A stretch of 64,000 bases of DNA from Solanum dulcamara (GCF_947179165.1 NC_077241.1:79757648-79821647); one strand, 5' to 3'; positions 50,501-62,542 are shown, counted from the first letter of the stretch. Program-made: numbers and translations. Notes: generated by a model not told the origin, from the sequence alone.

Positions 50501-50745
50501 TAGCTCAGGTGGTGAGCAAGGTAGGATAAAATGGTATTTGAACCAGGGCGGGCGATAGCAGAACACCTTGCACCCTAGCGGATCGAGTCCGTATCGCCGT
50601 GGAGCAACAGCCGTGTCCGGATCTGATCTATTAGCCTATTGGTATACAAGCACACCGTGCTCTAGGTTGGTTAAGCCTATGAGCTTAAAGAAGGAAGTCT
50701 GCCCCAGCCCACTAGAGCGATGGACTACGTCTACAAGATACTAAT
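50501..50745 (+). mobile_element. Possible SINE-like, tRNA-derived block
   Basis: TAGCTCAGGTGG at 50501-50512 fits a pol III A box, and TTTGAACC at 50537-50544 is a weak B box about 36 bases later. The following 200 bases are clearly more GC-rich than the surroundings. There is no poly-A or TTG tail and no target duplication that I can identify, so this is tentative. Confidence 0.3.
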
Positions 50746-51944
50746 GAATTCTCTAAGTTCATGGCATGTTAGATGTCACATAATTCAAAAGTCTTTTCTT
50801 TCTTTCTTTCTTAAACATCGGACCCAACCAAACAAGTACTAATAAAATGAAAAGGAGGGAGTATCTAAAATATTTGAAGGCTAGTTCAGCCATTGTTAAT
50901 AGGCAGAAGTATTTTTCCTTTAGTAAAGGATTATTGCTTTCCCTACTGACCCATACATGTTCATGCTTCTCCTAGACCAGCTTAAATATTCGTTGGGTTA
51001 ATTCATTTCTCTTTCTACCGAGTGAATTTAAATGATTGGTTCCTGTTTCTTCACATGTAATGTAATGGATTGCATCATTCTATTCATTATCTGGATCATG
51101 CTTGTATAATAATAGTGTCGTTTTTGGCTATACATTTCTGCTTTACTAGTGGACAAATTACCAAAATGAGAATGAGATAGAATGATTTATTGGGGTTGGG
51201 GGGGGAGGGGGGGCAAAACATTCAGTGAATATTAATTAGCCTTTGCTAGATTTGTATTTTTATCAATACAAGCTAACTAAGATATATTATTTATCTCATC
51301 AAGCAATATATTGACTGCAAATTGCTTGTTAAATCTTGGTCAGGGTCCAGTTCTATTTGTAGCGCAGTACATGGATTTTGTACACATCAAAATGTAAGAG
51401 GATACTTTACGGATGAAAGCTGCAATATTTTCCATTGAGCTCTCGAGGGCAGCTCTTGAAACATTTGGCTGAAGTTTCGGCACATTGGGTGAAAACTTGT
51501 GAAGATTAATTTAGCACTAAGCTGCGGTAGTTTCTCAGATTCTGAATGAAACAACTGGCCCATAGGTGTTATCTACATGTATCATGAGATGCAATGTAAA
51601 TTATAACGTACCAACAACATTCAATAATATACCAATGCTAAGTAACATGATATTTGAATCTGAATTCATTGTGTTCTTCTGTACGGTGAATTTTGGTGTT
51701 TTCACCAATTGCTCTAGTGTTAACTTATTTGTAGGATGGATGTATAACACAGTTGTTGATCTGTTGGACTATAATAAATTATCATAGGCAATTCAAGAGT
51801 AGAAATTCAGAAATAGTCACTTTTCAGCTAGAAAGATTCATATTCTATCACTAAAACTCCCGAAACAGCACATTTAGTGAAACTCTATTTTTCAAAGACA
51901 ATCTAAAAGTGGTGCTAAGAGTAGGAAAATGGAAAGAGAGAGTT
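50746..51944. other. Intergenic DNA
   Basis: AT-rich, with a G tract near 51190-51213. No gene or repeat supported. Confidence 0.4.
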
Positions 51945-51952
51945 GTAGGAAG

Positions 51953-52567
51953 TAGGGTGTACATGGATCGGGTTGGTTCGGATTTTTTTAAAAACCAAAC
52001 CAAATTATTTGTGTCGGATTATTAAATCTATAAACCAAACCAAACCAATAAAAGTTGAGTTTTTCGATATCAATTTTTTTCGGGTTTTTCGGGTTTTCTC
52101 GGGTTTCTCATAGTATCTAATAAAAAGCACAGAGCACTAGAGCAGTGCTTCTTAAAAAGAGTTCTAGTACAAAATATCAACATATAAGATGGAGGCAGAA
52201 CACTGTTTGAAGTTTTAACTTTATAAGATGGGCTTTTTTTGTATATTATTTAGATGGGCTTCTCAAATCTAAATCTAAATGTAAGAAAGAAAACAAAAAT
52301 TATGAAAAATTTTAAAAAGATATTTATAAATTACATTTTAATAAATATTTTTATGTATAACATAATTTAAAAGTAGTATATCTATAATCGGGTCGGTTTG
52401 GGTTCGGTTTGACTTTTTTTAGTTAAAACCAAACCAACCCTATAATGGTCGATTTTTTTTTCCAAACACCAAATCAAGTCAAATCAAACCACTAGTCGGG
52501 TTTTTTTTCCGATTTGGTTCGATTTTTCAATTTGGTGCGGTTTATCAATTTGCCCTGTACAGCCCTA
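51953..52567. mobile_element. 615-bp hAT-type MITE
   Basis: Both ends begin TAGGG, in agreement with the hAT end consensus: TAGGGTGTACATGG at left and TAGGGCTGTACAGGG at the reversed right end. An 8-bp duplication with one mismatch flanks it, GTAGGAAG (51945-51952) and GTAGAAAG (52568-52575). Inside are many 'aaccaaaccaa' and 'ttcggttt' words on opposite strands. Non-coding. Confidence 0.85.
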
Positions 52568-52770
52568 GTAGAAAGTATGATCTGATCCAGTAGTTGATTA
52601 GGCCCACCTAAGAGTTGGGCTTATGCTCGAAAGGGCTCTTTCCAGTCATAGGGCCTCATATATTAACTTTGGAAAAATTATCTAAATACACAACTTTTTT
52701 TTATTATATTTTTTTAAATTTTTCTATCATTTGAAAATATTACAAAAATCTCTACTCTTTCTTATTCTCT

Positions 52771-52953
52771 GATATATCACTATACGCGATGTATCGGTCA
52801 GATATATCACTTATGTGATGTATCAGGACGTCAGATACATCGCTTTACGCGATATATTGCTCGAATACATCATTTACGTGATATATCAAGACGTCGAATA
52901 CATCACTTTACGTGATGAATCAGTCACATACATCACTTTAAGTGATGTATCCA
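52771..52953. repeat. Array of six short palindromes (about 30-bp period)
   Basis: Six consecutive units, each able to fold on itself, of the form ATACATCACTTTACGTGATGTAT with variants ATACGCGATGTAT, TTATGTGATG and TTTAAGTGATG. Spacers alternate between short (GGTCAG, TGCTCGA) and longer (CAGGACGTCAG, CAAGACGTCGA). The loops vary while the stems keep pairing, for example CGCTTTACGCG against CACTTTACGTG. Confidence 0.85.
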
Positions 52954-53458
52954 GATTTCACTAAAAAAAAATTGGGTAATTTTTAAAAAAATTAAAATAA
53001 AATAAATTAAAAAGAATTACTATAAAATTTACGAACTTTAACTTCACATAATGTTCTTACCTGGATTAAGAAAGCAACAATATCCGATGGGGGTCCTGGT
53101 GAGTTGGGTCGTCAAAGACCCCATCCTTATGTACGACTTTGATTTGAAATCGATCCAAACTCACCTCTTTTTCAACAAAATTGATAATATAAAGAATCAC
53201 AAGTTTTTTTCCTACCGCCAGCTTGCACACATCTCTACGCGTATCTCTATTAATTTCATTAGCATACGCTACCTTTTTCTATCAACACAGACATCATCTA
53301 AGTTTATTCGCTAATATTTTGAACATATAAGAGAAAATCATCTAATATTTTTATTTTTGCTAGAATTTGAATCAAAAACTTCACCCATTTCATTAACAGT
53401 TAATCCAGTCTTATTGACTCACTTCATATTTTACATGAAATCGAGTATTTCTATTTAT

Positions 53459-54020
53459 AGGTGTGCACAAATTGAACCAATCGATAAATCAAACAGAAAA
53501 AATATTATTGATTTATTGTTATTGGTTATTGGATTAACGGTTATTTAATAATTTTATAAAAAATAATTATTCGGTTATTAGTTTGGTACTAATTTTATAA
53601 TATTGAGTTATTGGATAAACCGATAAACCATTAAGACGATAATAGTTTACTAATTTAATTTTTAGTTTATTACTCATACACAAATATCAAACAAAAAATA
53701 TTAATATAAATATATAATCAGTTAATCACTATATAGTACTATTTAGTATTTAGAATTTTAGTATTTACCTTGGCTTTGCCGCTTTAGGTTCGACGGTAAG
53801 GGTTTGCAAGTTGCAATGACGGCGGCTTCAGGATTCGTATATTTGTTTTAAAAGTTTTTTTTATTGGTTAAACCAAAAATCGAATAGTTAAAGACCAAAA
53901 ATCGATAACAAATATCTTATTAATTTGGTTATTGATTTAGCGTATTTAAAAATTAAAATCAATAAATCAAACCGATAATACTTAAAACTGAACCGATTCA
54001 ACCGATACACCACAACTATT
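53459..54020. mobile_element. Old MITE-like remnant
   Basis: Left end GGTGTGCACAAATTGAACCA and right end 'GGTTCAACCGATACACC' (reversed GGTGTATCGGTTGAA) form weak inverted ends, with 'attggttattggattaacgg' and 'aaccgataaacc' words inside. Flanks TATTTATA and TATTTATT may be an imperfect duplication. Related words occur at 8700-8870. Confidence 0.4.
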
Positions 54021-55523
54021 TATTCATTTATTAATTTCCCTCTTTCATGAATACTTTTCGTGTTGAGACGATTTAATTTATTGTTTTTTTTGGCACAATC
54101 CAATCCCACCAATAGTTTTCTTTTGGCTACTTTCAAGTTTCAAGATTCAGTCCATAAAACTATTCAAATTAAATTTTGACGTGACATTTTATTTTATCGA
54201 AATACCATTTTAACCATTATTTAAATATACCCATTTCACCATTACTAGATTAGTCTTTAAAACTCTGTGTTTAGTAGACGGCGAGAGTAGGGTTGTACAA
54301 AACATTAAAGTGTTATAGTTTGTTATCTTAAAATAGTTGAGTAAGCAGATGCTATCATAAGATTAAAACATTTAAACCAACATATAATAATAAAAATAAA
54401 ACATAAAAAGGTGCACTCTCAACGTTTGAGAAGGTAACGTTAATGAATAAATGGGACCAATTTGTCAACAGAGTGTTATGATTAATTGTAAGAAAATGAA
54501 GTTTGGTGATGAAACGAACATATTTCATTTGATTCAGTGCCTCTTAATGTAATGTTATAATTAGCAGAACCACCGCCACTCTAACCATCATGCACATCAA
54601 TTCTATCAATAGTTTTAGGGGAAATGATGACTCGTGTGACAATAACAAACTTACGTCTATTGTTATATAACCTAAATTACTTCATATAAAACTTTTAATA
54701 GACTTCTGTGCGCTTCCTTATTTAGAGATCCAGTACCTAAATTTATATAGACATACTATATGAATTGGTAGGAATTCCATGTGAAATTAAGAATTAATAT
54801 AACTACAACAAGATCGGAGCTGAAATATAATGTTTCATCCTCGTATGAGACCATCAAACAATTAATATATTATATATATTTATATAGTTCTCTAGCTAGC
54901 TAACAAAATGTAGCAATTACTATTTCTTTCTCAATTATTGTCTTTTTAATGAAAATTTCACCATACTAGTGCAGAGATAGATGGATATATGCTAAATTTC
55001 TAAAGAACCTCTTGTGTTAAAGAATTCATAATTTACCATAAAAAATAAATTATTTAGTATGAATTAATTGAATGAGCCGATGGAAAAAGAACAGAAGGGA
55101 ATGCATAAAAATAGAGTTCTTACTCAAATTAATTGAGATTGATACATTTTAAAATCTTTACTATGGTTGGCATCTTTCTTTGTATACGTCAATCAGGTGG
55201 ATACCTACCAAAATCCATAACAGAATTAAGTAAACGTCAGCAATATTCTCTAAAATCACACTTTGGGAAGAAAAAAAAAACTATCTAAATAACTACTGAT
55301 CAAATATATGTCTAAAATATGTGATCTCATCCCATCCCTGCTTTTATGTTCAAAAATTATTCTTAGTGCAACTTAATTAATATATTGACATCTTTTTTAT
55401 GAGCATATGCAATTAATACTTTTTCAAGCTTTACCTTAGAACCCTACACAGAAATCAGCTCATTGGAAAATCACCTCGTTTATTACTACTATTATTTTTA
55501 ATTCCAAGACAACAATTCCCATG
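54021..55523. other. Intergenic DNA
   Basis: 1.5 kb of AT-rich sequence without a supported gene or repeat. Confidence 0.4.
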
Positions 55524-55543
55524 TTTTCTGCTAGTGATGGCAA

Positions 55544-55574
55544 AGGGGCGGGGTGGGGTGGGGTGGGGTGGGGT
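55544..55574 (+). repeat. GGGGT run in the left terminal repeat
   Basis: Five G-tracts in a row (GGGGCGGGGTGGGGTGGGGTGGGGT), able to form a G-quadruplex. The other terminus has only GGGGTGGGTGG, so the left end has probably expanded as a microsatellite. Confidence 0.85.
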
Positions 55575-55649
55575 ACAAACATTTTTAAAGAAGATCAAGT
55601 GGGTGCATGAGTAAGAAATTTTGCAAAGACTTATTTCAAAAACTACAAT

Positions 55650-56628
55650 TAGAGCTGTTAAAATGGACTGGTCCAACCTAACTTTACAGGGCCAGCGAAT
55701 TAAATGGGTTAGGACGGACTGATCCTTTTAACTAAAGAGCATATAAAATAACAGCCCAACCTAGCCCTAAACGGGCTATAGGTTGGGACGGATTGACACT
55801 TCAATCAAAAGATGGACAATATTGACCTCTTAGAAATCTTAGAAACCAATCGTGTACCGTTAAAAAATCTCAATATCGTATTCATCTAGAAGAAAAATAA
55901 AAATTGCGCTTTCATTATGGTCTTACAAAACGACAATTACTTAAATACGTTTGTATCGCCAAAAAAGATCCAAAGTATTTCATGAAGGAATCCATCATTT
56001 TGTAGAATTCTTTCATAGAAATCGCAAAAGGGGTATGTTGCTGTCATTTTGAAAGGATTCAAATGCACCGAAGTAATGTCTAAACCCAATGATTTAAAAT
56101 AAAACAAAGATAAATGATCCCACAACAAGGAAACATCTTTTAAATTGTCTTAATAACTATCGAACATTGATGAACACAACACCAATACGTAAAAAATTCA
56201 CATGTCCATGAGTTGCACACACTTTCGTGGAATACTTATAAAACAATAGAAAATAGGCAAGATACAACAATCAACATTCATAGGATTCATCAGAATAACA
56301 TACATTACATGATCATTTTTTTCACAAACTAGACAAGAAAGGAGAAACGAAAAAATAGGCATAAACACAAAAGTAAAAGAGGTTAAAAATTCATATTTAC
56401 AATAACTTCAATTGTCTAGTTGCTGAAAATTTGACAAAATAAATATTTTTAAAATTCACAGCCCGGCCTCTAAGGCTCGTGGGTTGAGCTTATGAGACTG
56501 GTGGGCCAAATGAGGCTGAGCTAAAAAGTCTCATTTCTAAATGGGCTGAAAAAATTTAGTCCAACCCCACTTAATTAAAGGGTTGGGTTGGATCGGCCTC
56601 ACGGGTCAAGTCCATTTTGACAGCTGTA
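55650..56628. mobile_element. 979-bp hAT-type MITE nested in the outer MITE
   Basis: Ends TAGAGCTGTTAAAATGGAC and, reversed, TACAGCTGTCAAAATGGAC: 17 of 19 positions match. An exact 8-bp duplication ACTACAAT lies at 55642-55649 and 56629-56636. The interior near both ends has 'ggttgggacggattgac' and 'gggttgggttggatcgg' words. No transposase frame. Confidence 0.93.
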
Positions 56629-56706
56629 ACTACAATACTTCCATAGTGGCAAGATTTTTTTAAAAAAAAAAAGAAACTGAAGCGAATTGTTTTATTTATT
56701 TCATGG

Positions 56707-56942
56707 TGTTATAAACATATTTGTATTATAATGAATGTCTATTATATGAATTCCTTTGGAGAAAAGTTAGGAATCCTACTTAGGAACCAAGTCAGTTTTC
56801 TCTTATAAATAAAGGAATTTTTCCTTCATTGTATTTGATCTATGAATATCCCTTAATCTTTGAATATCATTCAAGAGAACTAAGATGGCTTTTCTCTTCT
56901 TCCTACTATTCTCTTCTTGTTGTTTTATATAGTTTCATAACA
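56707..56942 (+). mobile_element. 236-bp solo LTR (Copia or TRIM type)
   Basis: Begins TGTTATAAAC and ends TTCATAACA, so the tips TGTTAT/ATAACA are inverted. A TATA box (CTTATAAATAAAGG) lies at about 56801-56814. The flanking pentamers CATGG (56702-56706) and CATAG (56943-56947) match at four of five bases. No internal retrotransposon sequence is present. Confidence 0.75.
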
Positions 56943-57239
56943 CATAGATTATTGTTACCAAAGACAAAAAAAAGAGGGGGGGGGGGGGGGGAGAAGGGAA
57001 CTTGTCCATTGATTATGTGATACAATAATTAATAAGCTGTTTTAGAGAACAGTGAATTTAAACTTAGAAAAATAATACAATTAAATGTTAATAATAGAGA
57101 AAATTATTCTTTAAAATAATTTATTTTGATAGTCATGGTGGGGTCGGTGGTCTGAAAATAGAAAATATTACTATGCGGGGGAGGCGGGCGGGTTGAAGCC
57201 GAACCCGTTCCGCAACCACCCACCCCATTGCCATCTCTA

Positions 57240-57712
57240 TTTTTTGCTATTATTGGTCGACGCTGGAACTTTTCGTTGGTGCAAGCAAGGTGATAATCAC
57301 AAATTATAATTTTCAAGATACAGCATAATTTTATAAGATCTCACTATTAATTAAAATCATTATGATCCTCACTAGGCAAAGTAAATTAACCATATATATA
57401 CACCTCTCTTACGCGATCATCGGAAATTAAAGAACAGGTTAGATAGTATCTTTGCATTAGTCATAGACAACATGATGATGAAATAGGAGACAACGTTAAT
57501 TATTATCTTGACAATCATATGTTTCATGTCAAGATACTCCATTATTCAAGATTAGTAGTATTACTAGAAAAAGAAAAAAAATACGTACGTAGTACTACTA
57601 TCATTGTATCAATCAAACTAATTAACGTACTATATATAGTAAACGTCTCACCTTGAACTATGTATATACACGTACGTATTTTGCTCTACATAATATACGA
57701 ATGGAGATCGAA
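57240..57712. other. NAC 3' flank
   Basis: Contains the likely 3' UTR of the NAC gene (low-coordinate side). No other feature seen. Confidence 0.4.
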
Positions 57713-59277
57713 TCAAACCGACAAGTGGCATAATGGATCGGAGGGTGATGATGAGGACGATCGAGCGTAGCTCCAAAATTCAATGTCGTCATCATGTGCT
57801 TGAGATTGGGAGAGCGCATCGTCGTCATCATTTGGTCTCCCATGATGATGAAGAGGAAAACATATGTCGTTGTTTGATGAAATATTTTCCAAATGATCGT
57901 GGCCGTTAAGTTGAGAAGCCACCAGACGATCGAGAGATGCCCAATCACTTGGACCAGATCCCGTTGAATTAGTGTGTGACCATCTCATCTCAACAGGCCC
58001 AGGCCCAGGCCCAATTTTCGGATGAGTTTGTGTGAGCATCTCACCGAAACTACAGCAATCTTGTTGGATAAGTTGGAGAGATGACACGTCATCCATGTTG
58101 TTGGTTGGAGAATGATGATTCTCTAGGCCAGGGAGGTGGATGAATCTATTATTGTTGTTGTTGATCATGAAGGAGTTGGTGTTATTTATTTGCATTATAT
58201 GATCATCTAAGTGAATGTTATTGATGTTGTTGAGGAGGAGGTTGTTGTTGTTGTGTTTGTTTTCCAAGTCTTGCTGTTTGCATGACCTTCCCATGTACAT
58301 GAGTATTTGATCAAGAACGCCGTCGTTGTTTGGTTTCTGAATAAGTGTACTACTCCTGGAGAGTGCTGCTGATGAGCTCTGAGGACTCTCAAGAGCCTTA
58401 TGATAATTCTTCTTCTTGAACACACGGCACACCACCCACCCTTCTTCCTGGTTACTTGATTCATTGACCTGGAACAATGAATATATTTCAGATATTAAAG
58501 CTACTGTATATTATAAGGTCATATTTAGCAAGTTAATTACATGCCTTAGTTTCAAATTTGTTTACACAATTATCAGGTCAATTGCATGTGAAACTTTCTA
58601 TTTATATACATACATTGTAACATGGTAAATTATAAGACTCTAATTTGCTATTTAGCATCGTATATAATTTACTAAGGATATGCTTACGTACGTTAACGTT
58701 GACGGGTTCTTGGGAAATATTGATGTTGTCGTCAAGGCGATACTCGTGCATGATCCAATCTGATTTCTGACCATGAGGGGCGCGTCCTTTATAAAAGACT
58801 AAGGTCTTTCTCATCCCTATTCTCTTACCGTTGCTGTGTATGACTTTATCGCGACCAGTAGCCTTCCAGAACCCCGCTGCAGTAGCACGATTGGTTCGAG
58901 TTCCTGTCGGATACTTCTTGTCTTTGTGACTGAAGAAGTACCAATCGTTTTGTGGTGTCGATCCTATTCTGCACTTCTCTGCATATATATATATAAGGAT
59001 TTAATTTAATTCGATTATATATTTATGACATGTCAAGTACAATATGATAACTTAGTTCATAGTATAGTTTAAACTTTTAAATGAGATGATTACATAATAT
59101 TGTACCTTGAATGTCCCATGGTTCGAGCTTGTTGAGATCAACATCGCGAATAACGTCAAGATCAATTTTCTCATAGGCAACCTTTTTCCTCAAGTAATAG
59201 TGAAGAAGTTCTTCCTCCGTGGGATGAAAACGGAATCCGGGAGGCACTTGAGATTGCCCATTTACTGACAGATTCAT
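57713..59277 (-). CDS. NAC transcription factor, NST/SND1 type (secondary wall regulator)
   Basis: Three exons on the minus strand: 59277-59106, 58978-58692 and 58468-57713; the joined frame is 404 residues. The NAC domain spans about 10-185 with all five sub-blocks: [66 protein letters not shown] and [13 protein letters not shown]. The block '[20 protein letters not shown]' and the start '[14 protein letters not shown]' are those of the NST1/NST2/SND1 clade. These factors switch on lignin, cellulose and xylan genes in fibres and anther endothecium (family knowledge). The C-terminal half is Asn/Ser/His-rich and ends '[14 protein letters not shown]...LCHLSV', matching the clade's activation tail. 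Both introns sit at standard NAC positions. I cannot choose between NST1, NST2 and SND1. Confidence 0.93.
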
Positions 59278-59410
59278 ATCCTTCGACAGTGTTACGTTGT
59301 ATCTTGCTCTTTCTAGTGGAATCGGAAGTAAGATAGATAGTAAGTCGTACTTGTACGTAAATGATGAGAGCTGGAAAAAGAAAGATGTGGAGTCACCTTA
59401 ATTTGATTTC

Positions 59411-59419
59411 CTATATAAA
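59411..59419 (-). promoter_or_regulatory. Probable TATA box of the NAC gene
   Basis: On the minus strand TTTATATAG lies about 135-140 bases before the ATG at 59277, leaving a leader of about 100 bases. Confidence 0.5.
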
Positions 59420-60829
59420 GGTAGCTAGGAAGGGAAAGGGAATATAATGTGATAAAAAGATTAAAAGAATATAGATGGTGAATATAATTGTGAAGAAAAT
59501 GAGAAGAGAGGATCGAAGAGTGTGGAGCTGAAAAGGGAAGGGAAGAAACAAGATCATTTATATGCAAAGTGGTTAGGGACACAAATGAAAAGGTTTATAT
59601 GATGGTAATTGGTGTACTTTTATGGTGGGGCCTTCTCAACTCTAAGATAAAATCAACCACCACTTTCATTATTATTATTAGAAAAAAAATTTGAGAGAGA
59701 ACAGAATACTCATTTCCATCCAAAACTATGCAAAGGGATTGGAGGATCAAAGTATATATGTAATATTAGGTGGAATTCCCCTATAAATTCATTAGGCGGA
59801 ATACATCCATACTTTCTTAAATTTACAAGTAAATTATATTTTGAACATATATATGACAAAATAGTGTTCGTAGACACTATCCCTTTTAAATTGAGAATTT
59901 TTTTTGCCCATGTGAGCAAACGCGCATTCTTGAACGTTTGACTTGATCATAATGGAGTAAAGATGGCAAAATTAGACTATAAAAAGCTTCTATGTTCCAA
60001 TTTACAATCAAAGCTTAAAAGTTTGAACATTAAAAATTAAAATGTGTCATATAAATTAAAATAAGAGAATATATAATAAAAAAATAATTAAAACTTGATA
60101 AGAAGTAAATGAATTGAATTATAATTTATATTTTAATTAAGAATCCATTTATTTATTAACTCAATCCTTGTGTGAATTATTTGATATTTGTAGAATGATA
60201 GTAAGGGGTTACAAAATTCAAAGAGCGGGGTCCATAGGTGAAGAAACAATGACCTTGGACCTTAAAATCTGAATAAAAGGTCCCTCGAAACCACCACTAT
60301 GCCAAGAAAATCTCGTTGCATCACTCATTTTACTCGTGCAACTAACACACTAACGACAAGACGGCGAAAGAGGGTGTGGGTTCGGAGGCATTGCGCTTTC
60401 ACTCCCAAAAAATTAATTAATTAATTAGCCAAGAATCATGATAGATGGATGGTCCATCCCACACCTCTTTCTTAACTCTTTGCACTTTTTCGATCATTAG
60501 AGTACCCACTATTAAAAAAAATAAAAAAAATAAAAACGTGTCAATTCATCTACCACTTTTATCTCCATATAATAAATAGGTCCTATCTTGCTAAAATTAT
60601 TCTATATATTATCCAACTTATATAAGCTAAATTCATACGATTTTTATACAAAGCCTTATGAATACTATTCTACTTTATATGTATCCTCTTTTTCCTTCAT
60701 TTTAGCAATTAATATATGATTTTGCTTGTACGGTCCATTCCAAAATCTGAAACCAATGGGATGAACCCTTGATGGGCTCGGATGGCCCCAAATCCAATTA
60801 AATGAATTTTGAGATTGTCATTTAATTTA
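59420..60829. other. NAC upstream intergenic DNA
   Basis: AT-rich; includes an AATTAATTAATTAATTAG run near 60410-60428. No gene or clear transposon. Confidence 0.4.
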
Positions 60830-61130
60830 GAAAAAATTATCTAATTATACTCTTTTATTTATCATATTTTCTATTACTCTTATTCATTTTTTAAAAATTC
60901 AAAAAATTCTTATTTTCATCCGGATACATCAATTCTGATTCATAAATTATCTCTATGTTCAATACATCATGCTTTAAATGTTACCTACTGATACATAAAA
61001 CCCTAATTAATGTATCCGGATTACTGAATTAATATACCCAAATTACTGAATTAATGTATCCGAATTATCATGCTTTTAAGGAATTTCTGTAAATTGAAAA
61101 AGGATAGGAAAGAATGGTAATTAGCCTTTT
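60830..61130. repeat. Repeat with GATACAT/ATGTATCC words
   Basis: Opens 'aaaaattatctaattatac' and carries CCGGATACATCAATTC, AATACATCATGC, TAATGTATCCGGATTACTG and TAATGTATCCGAATTATC. Layout and words echo the region at 52670-53030, which opens 'aaaaattatctaaatacac' and holds the palindrome array, so the two are probably members of one non-coding family. Confidence 0.5.
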
Positions 61131-61297
61131 ATACTATGTCATTTATGTAAGTTTCCCTTTAATTTATACCAATTTTTTTTTTATGTTATATCACTTTGGG
61201 ACAATTTTACATATACAATGTCTGGAGTTAGTCTTGACAAAAATCTAACTTCAGACACAATGTCGGAAGTTCGACCATTATTGCTTGGACAAGACTA

Positions 61298-62056
61298 AGG
61301 CCTCATTTGTTTTTGATTAAGATTAAGATGTCTGAATCTGAATGTCCATCTGAATGATTAAGATATTTTTTGTAGATTTGAACACTGAATAATTAATGAT
61401 GTTTGATTTCTTAACTTCTTAATATATTGAATTAAAAAATTAAAATATAATAATAATATATTCAATATAATTTACAAACATAAAATTTAAATAATATAGT
61501 AATTAAATATTAATTATTTAATATATTTGAGAAAATATTAATATAATATAATAAGACCACTAAACTAATAAAATATGAAATATACCATAATATGCCAGTC
61601 ATACCTCATCCAATGTATCAAATTAATCAAATATATTTTAAATCCACAAATTTAAAAAACTATTGACATTTTTTAATTGAATATATAGATTGTACTTATT
61701 TTTTATGGCCACATAATTATTTAATTTATTATCATTCAATAACAATCAAACACAAAGCTATATATATATATATATCGTAAAATAAGACAAAATATACTAT
61801 ATAACTTAGGAAGAAAGGCTGCTATGAAAGACGCAACCTATTTGGATAATTACAATAAAATCAATTCGTCCTATTGGATTCAACTTAGCAATTAATGCAT
61901 AATTACCTGTCGAAGAGCGCTGAATGAGTTTCACGCTATAGCTCAAATCTAACTGATTCACATGTATTAAGATCCAATAAGTGATAGAATTTTAACAAAA
62001 ACAAATATATTTAAGAATGATTCAGATTCAGACCTCCATTAAATTCAAACAAATGA
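61298..62056. mobile_element. MITE of about 760 bp
   Basis: Left end GGCCTCATTTGTTTTTGATT followed by 'gtctgaatctgaatg'; the right end reversed gives TTTCATTTGTTTGAATTTAA followed by 'gtctgaatctgaatcatt'. These inverted ends define a MITE type I remember from Solanaceae. The exact edges and target duplication could not be fixed. Confidence 0.7.
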
Positions 62057-62424
62057 AATCTGAATTCTGACATTAATCTCCTTCCCGTGTATAATTATGG
62101 GCGAGCTAGCTAGCTAATTAAAGCTATCCAATTACCCAAGTGATGCTTAGTTTACTAGTCCTACTAATTGCTTTTAGATATTACACATGCATGCTTAGGC
62201 TTGTTCTGATCGATGTTGCTCTTGATTATTTAGTTGCTTTTTAACTATCAGTTTTGTGCTAATTTATTTAAGGAAAACTATACAAAATAGACCAAGGAAA
62301 TAAACTATTTACTTAAAATGGATCTACCTCAATTTAGTTATCCTGATTGGACCAAAGGCCCAAAGAAATTACAACACTGCCCCGCCTCTTCTTCAGCCTA
62401 TGTCTGATTTTGCATGACCTTCAT

Positions 62425-62542
62425 GATACTGTCGAATTATATATATACTCTAATGGTATCAAAAATAATTGAGCAGTATTTTTATTGCAATGTTTTATCT
62501 TCATGATACTATCAGAGTATATATATATACTCTGATGGTATC
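62425..62542. repeat. Two tandem palindromes, 80 bp apart
   Basis: The second, at 62505-62542, is a 38-bp near-perfect palindrome: GATACTATCAGAG then (TA)n then CTCTGATGGTATC, with one mismatched pair. The first, at 62425-62460, is a diverged copy (GATACTGTCGAAT...ACTCTAATGGTATC). The flanks 'tcatgatact' and 'ggtatcaa' are shared, so an 80-bp unit was duplicated. Confidence 0.85.

Larger units (their letters stand above)
55532..57239. mobile_element. hAT-type MITE enlarged by two nested insertions
   Basis: Ends are TAGTGATGGCAAAGGGGCGG at left and TAGAGATGGCAATGGGGTGG at the reversed right end. An 8-bp duplication with one mismatch flanks it: TTTTCTGC (55524-55531) and TTTTTTGC (57240-57247). 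It contains the MITE at 55650-56628 and the solo LTR at 56707-56942. Without these and their duplications about 480 bp remain, a normal MITE size. Confidence 0.85.

Noticed and set aside
53459..54020. Firm hAT MITE call
   Set aside because: Ends pair poorly and the possible duplication has a mismatch and ambiguous placement; kept only as a low-confidence remnant.
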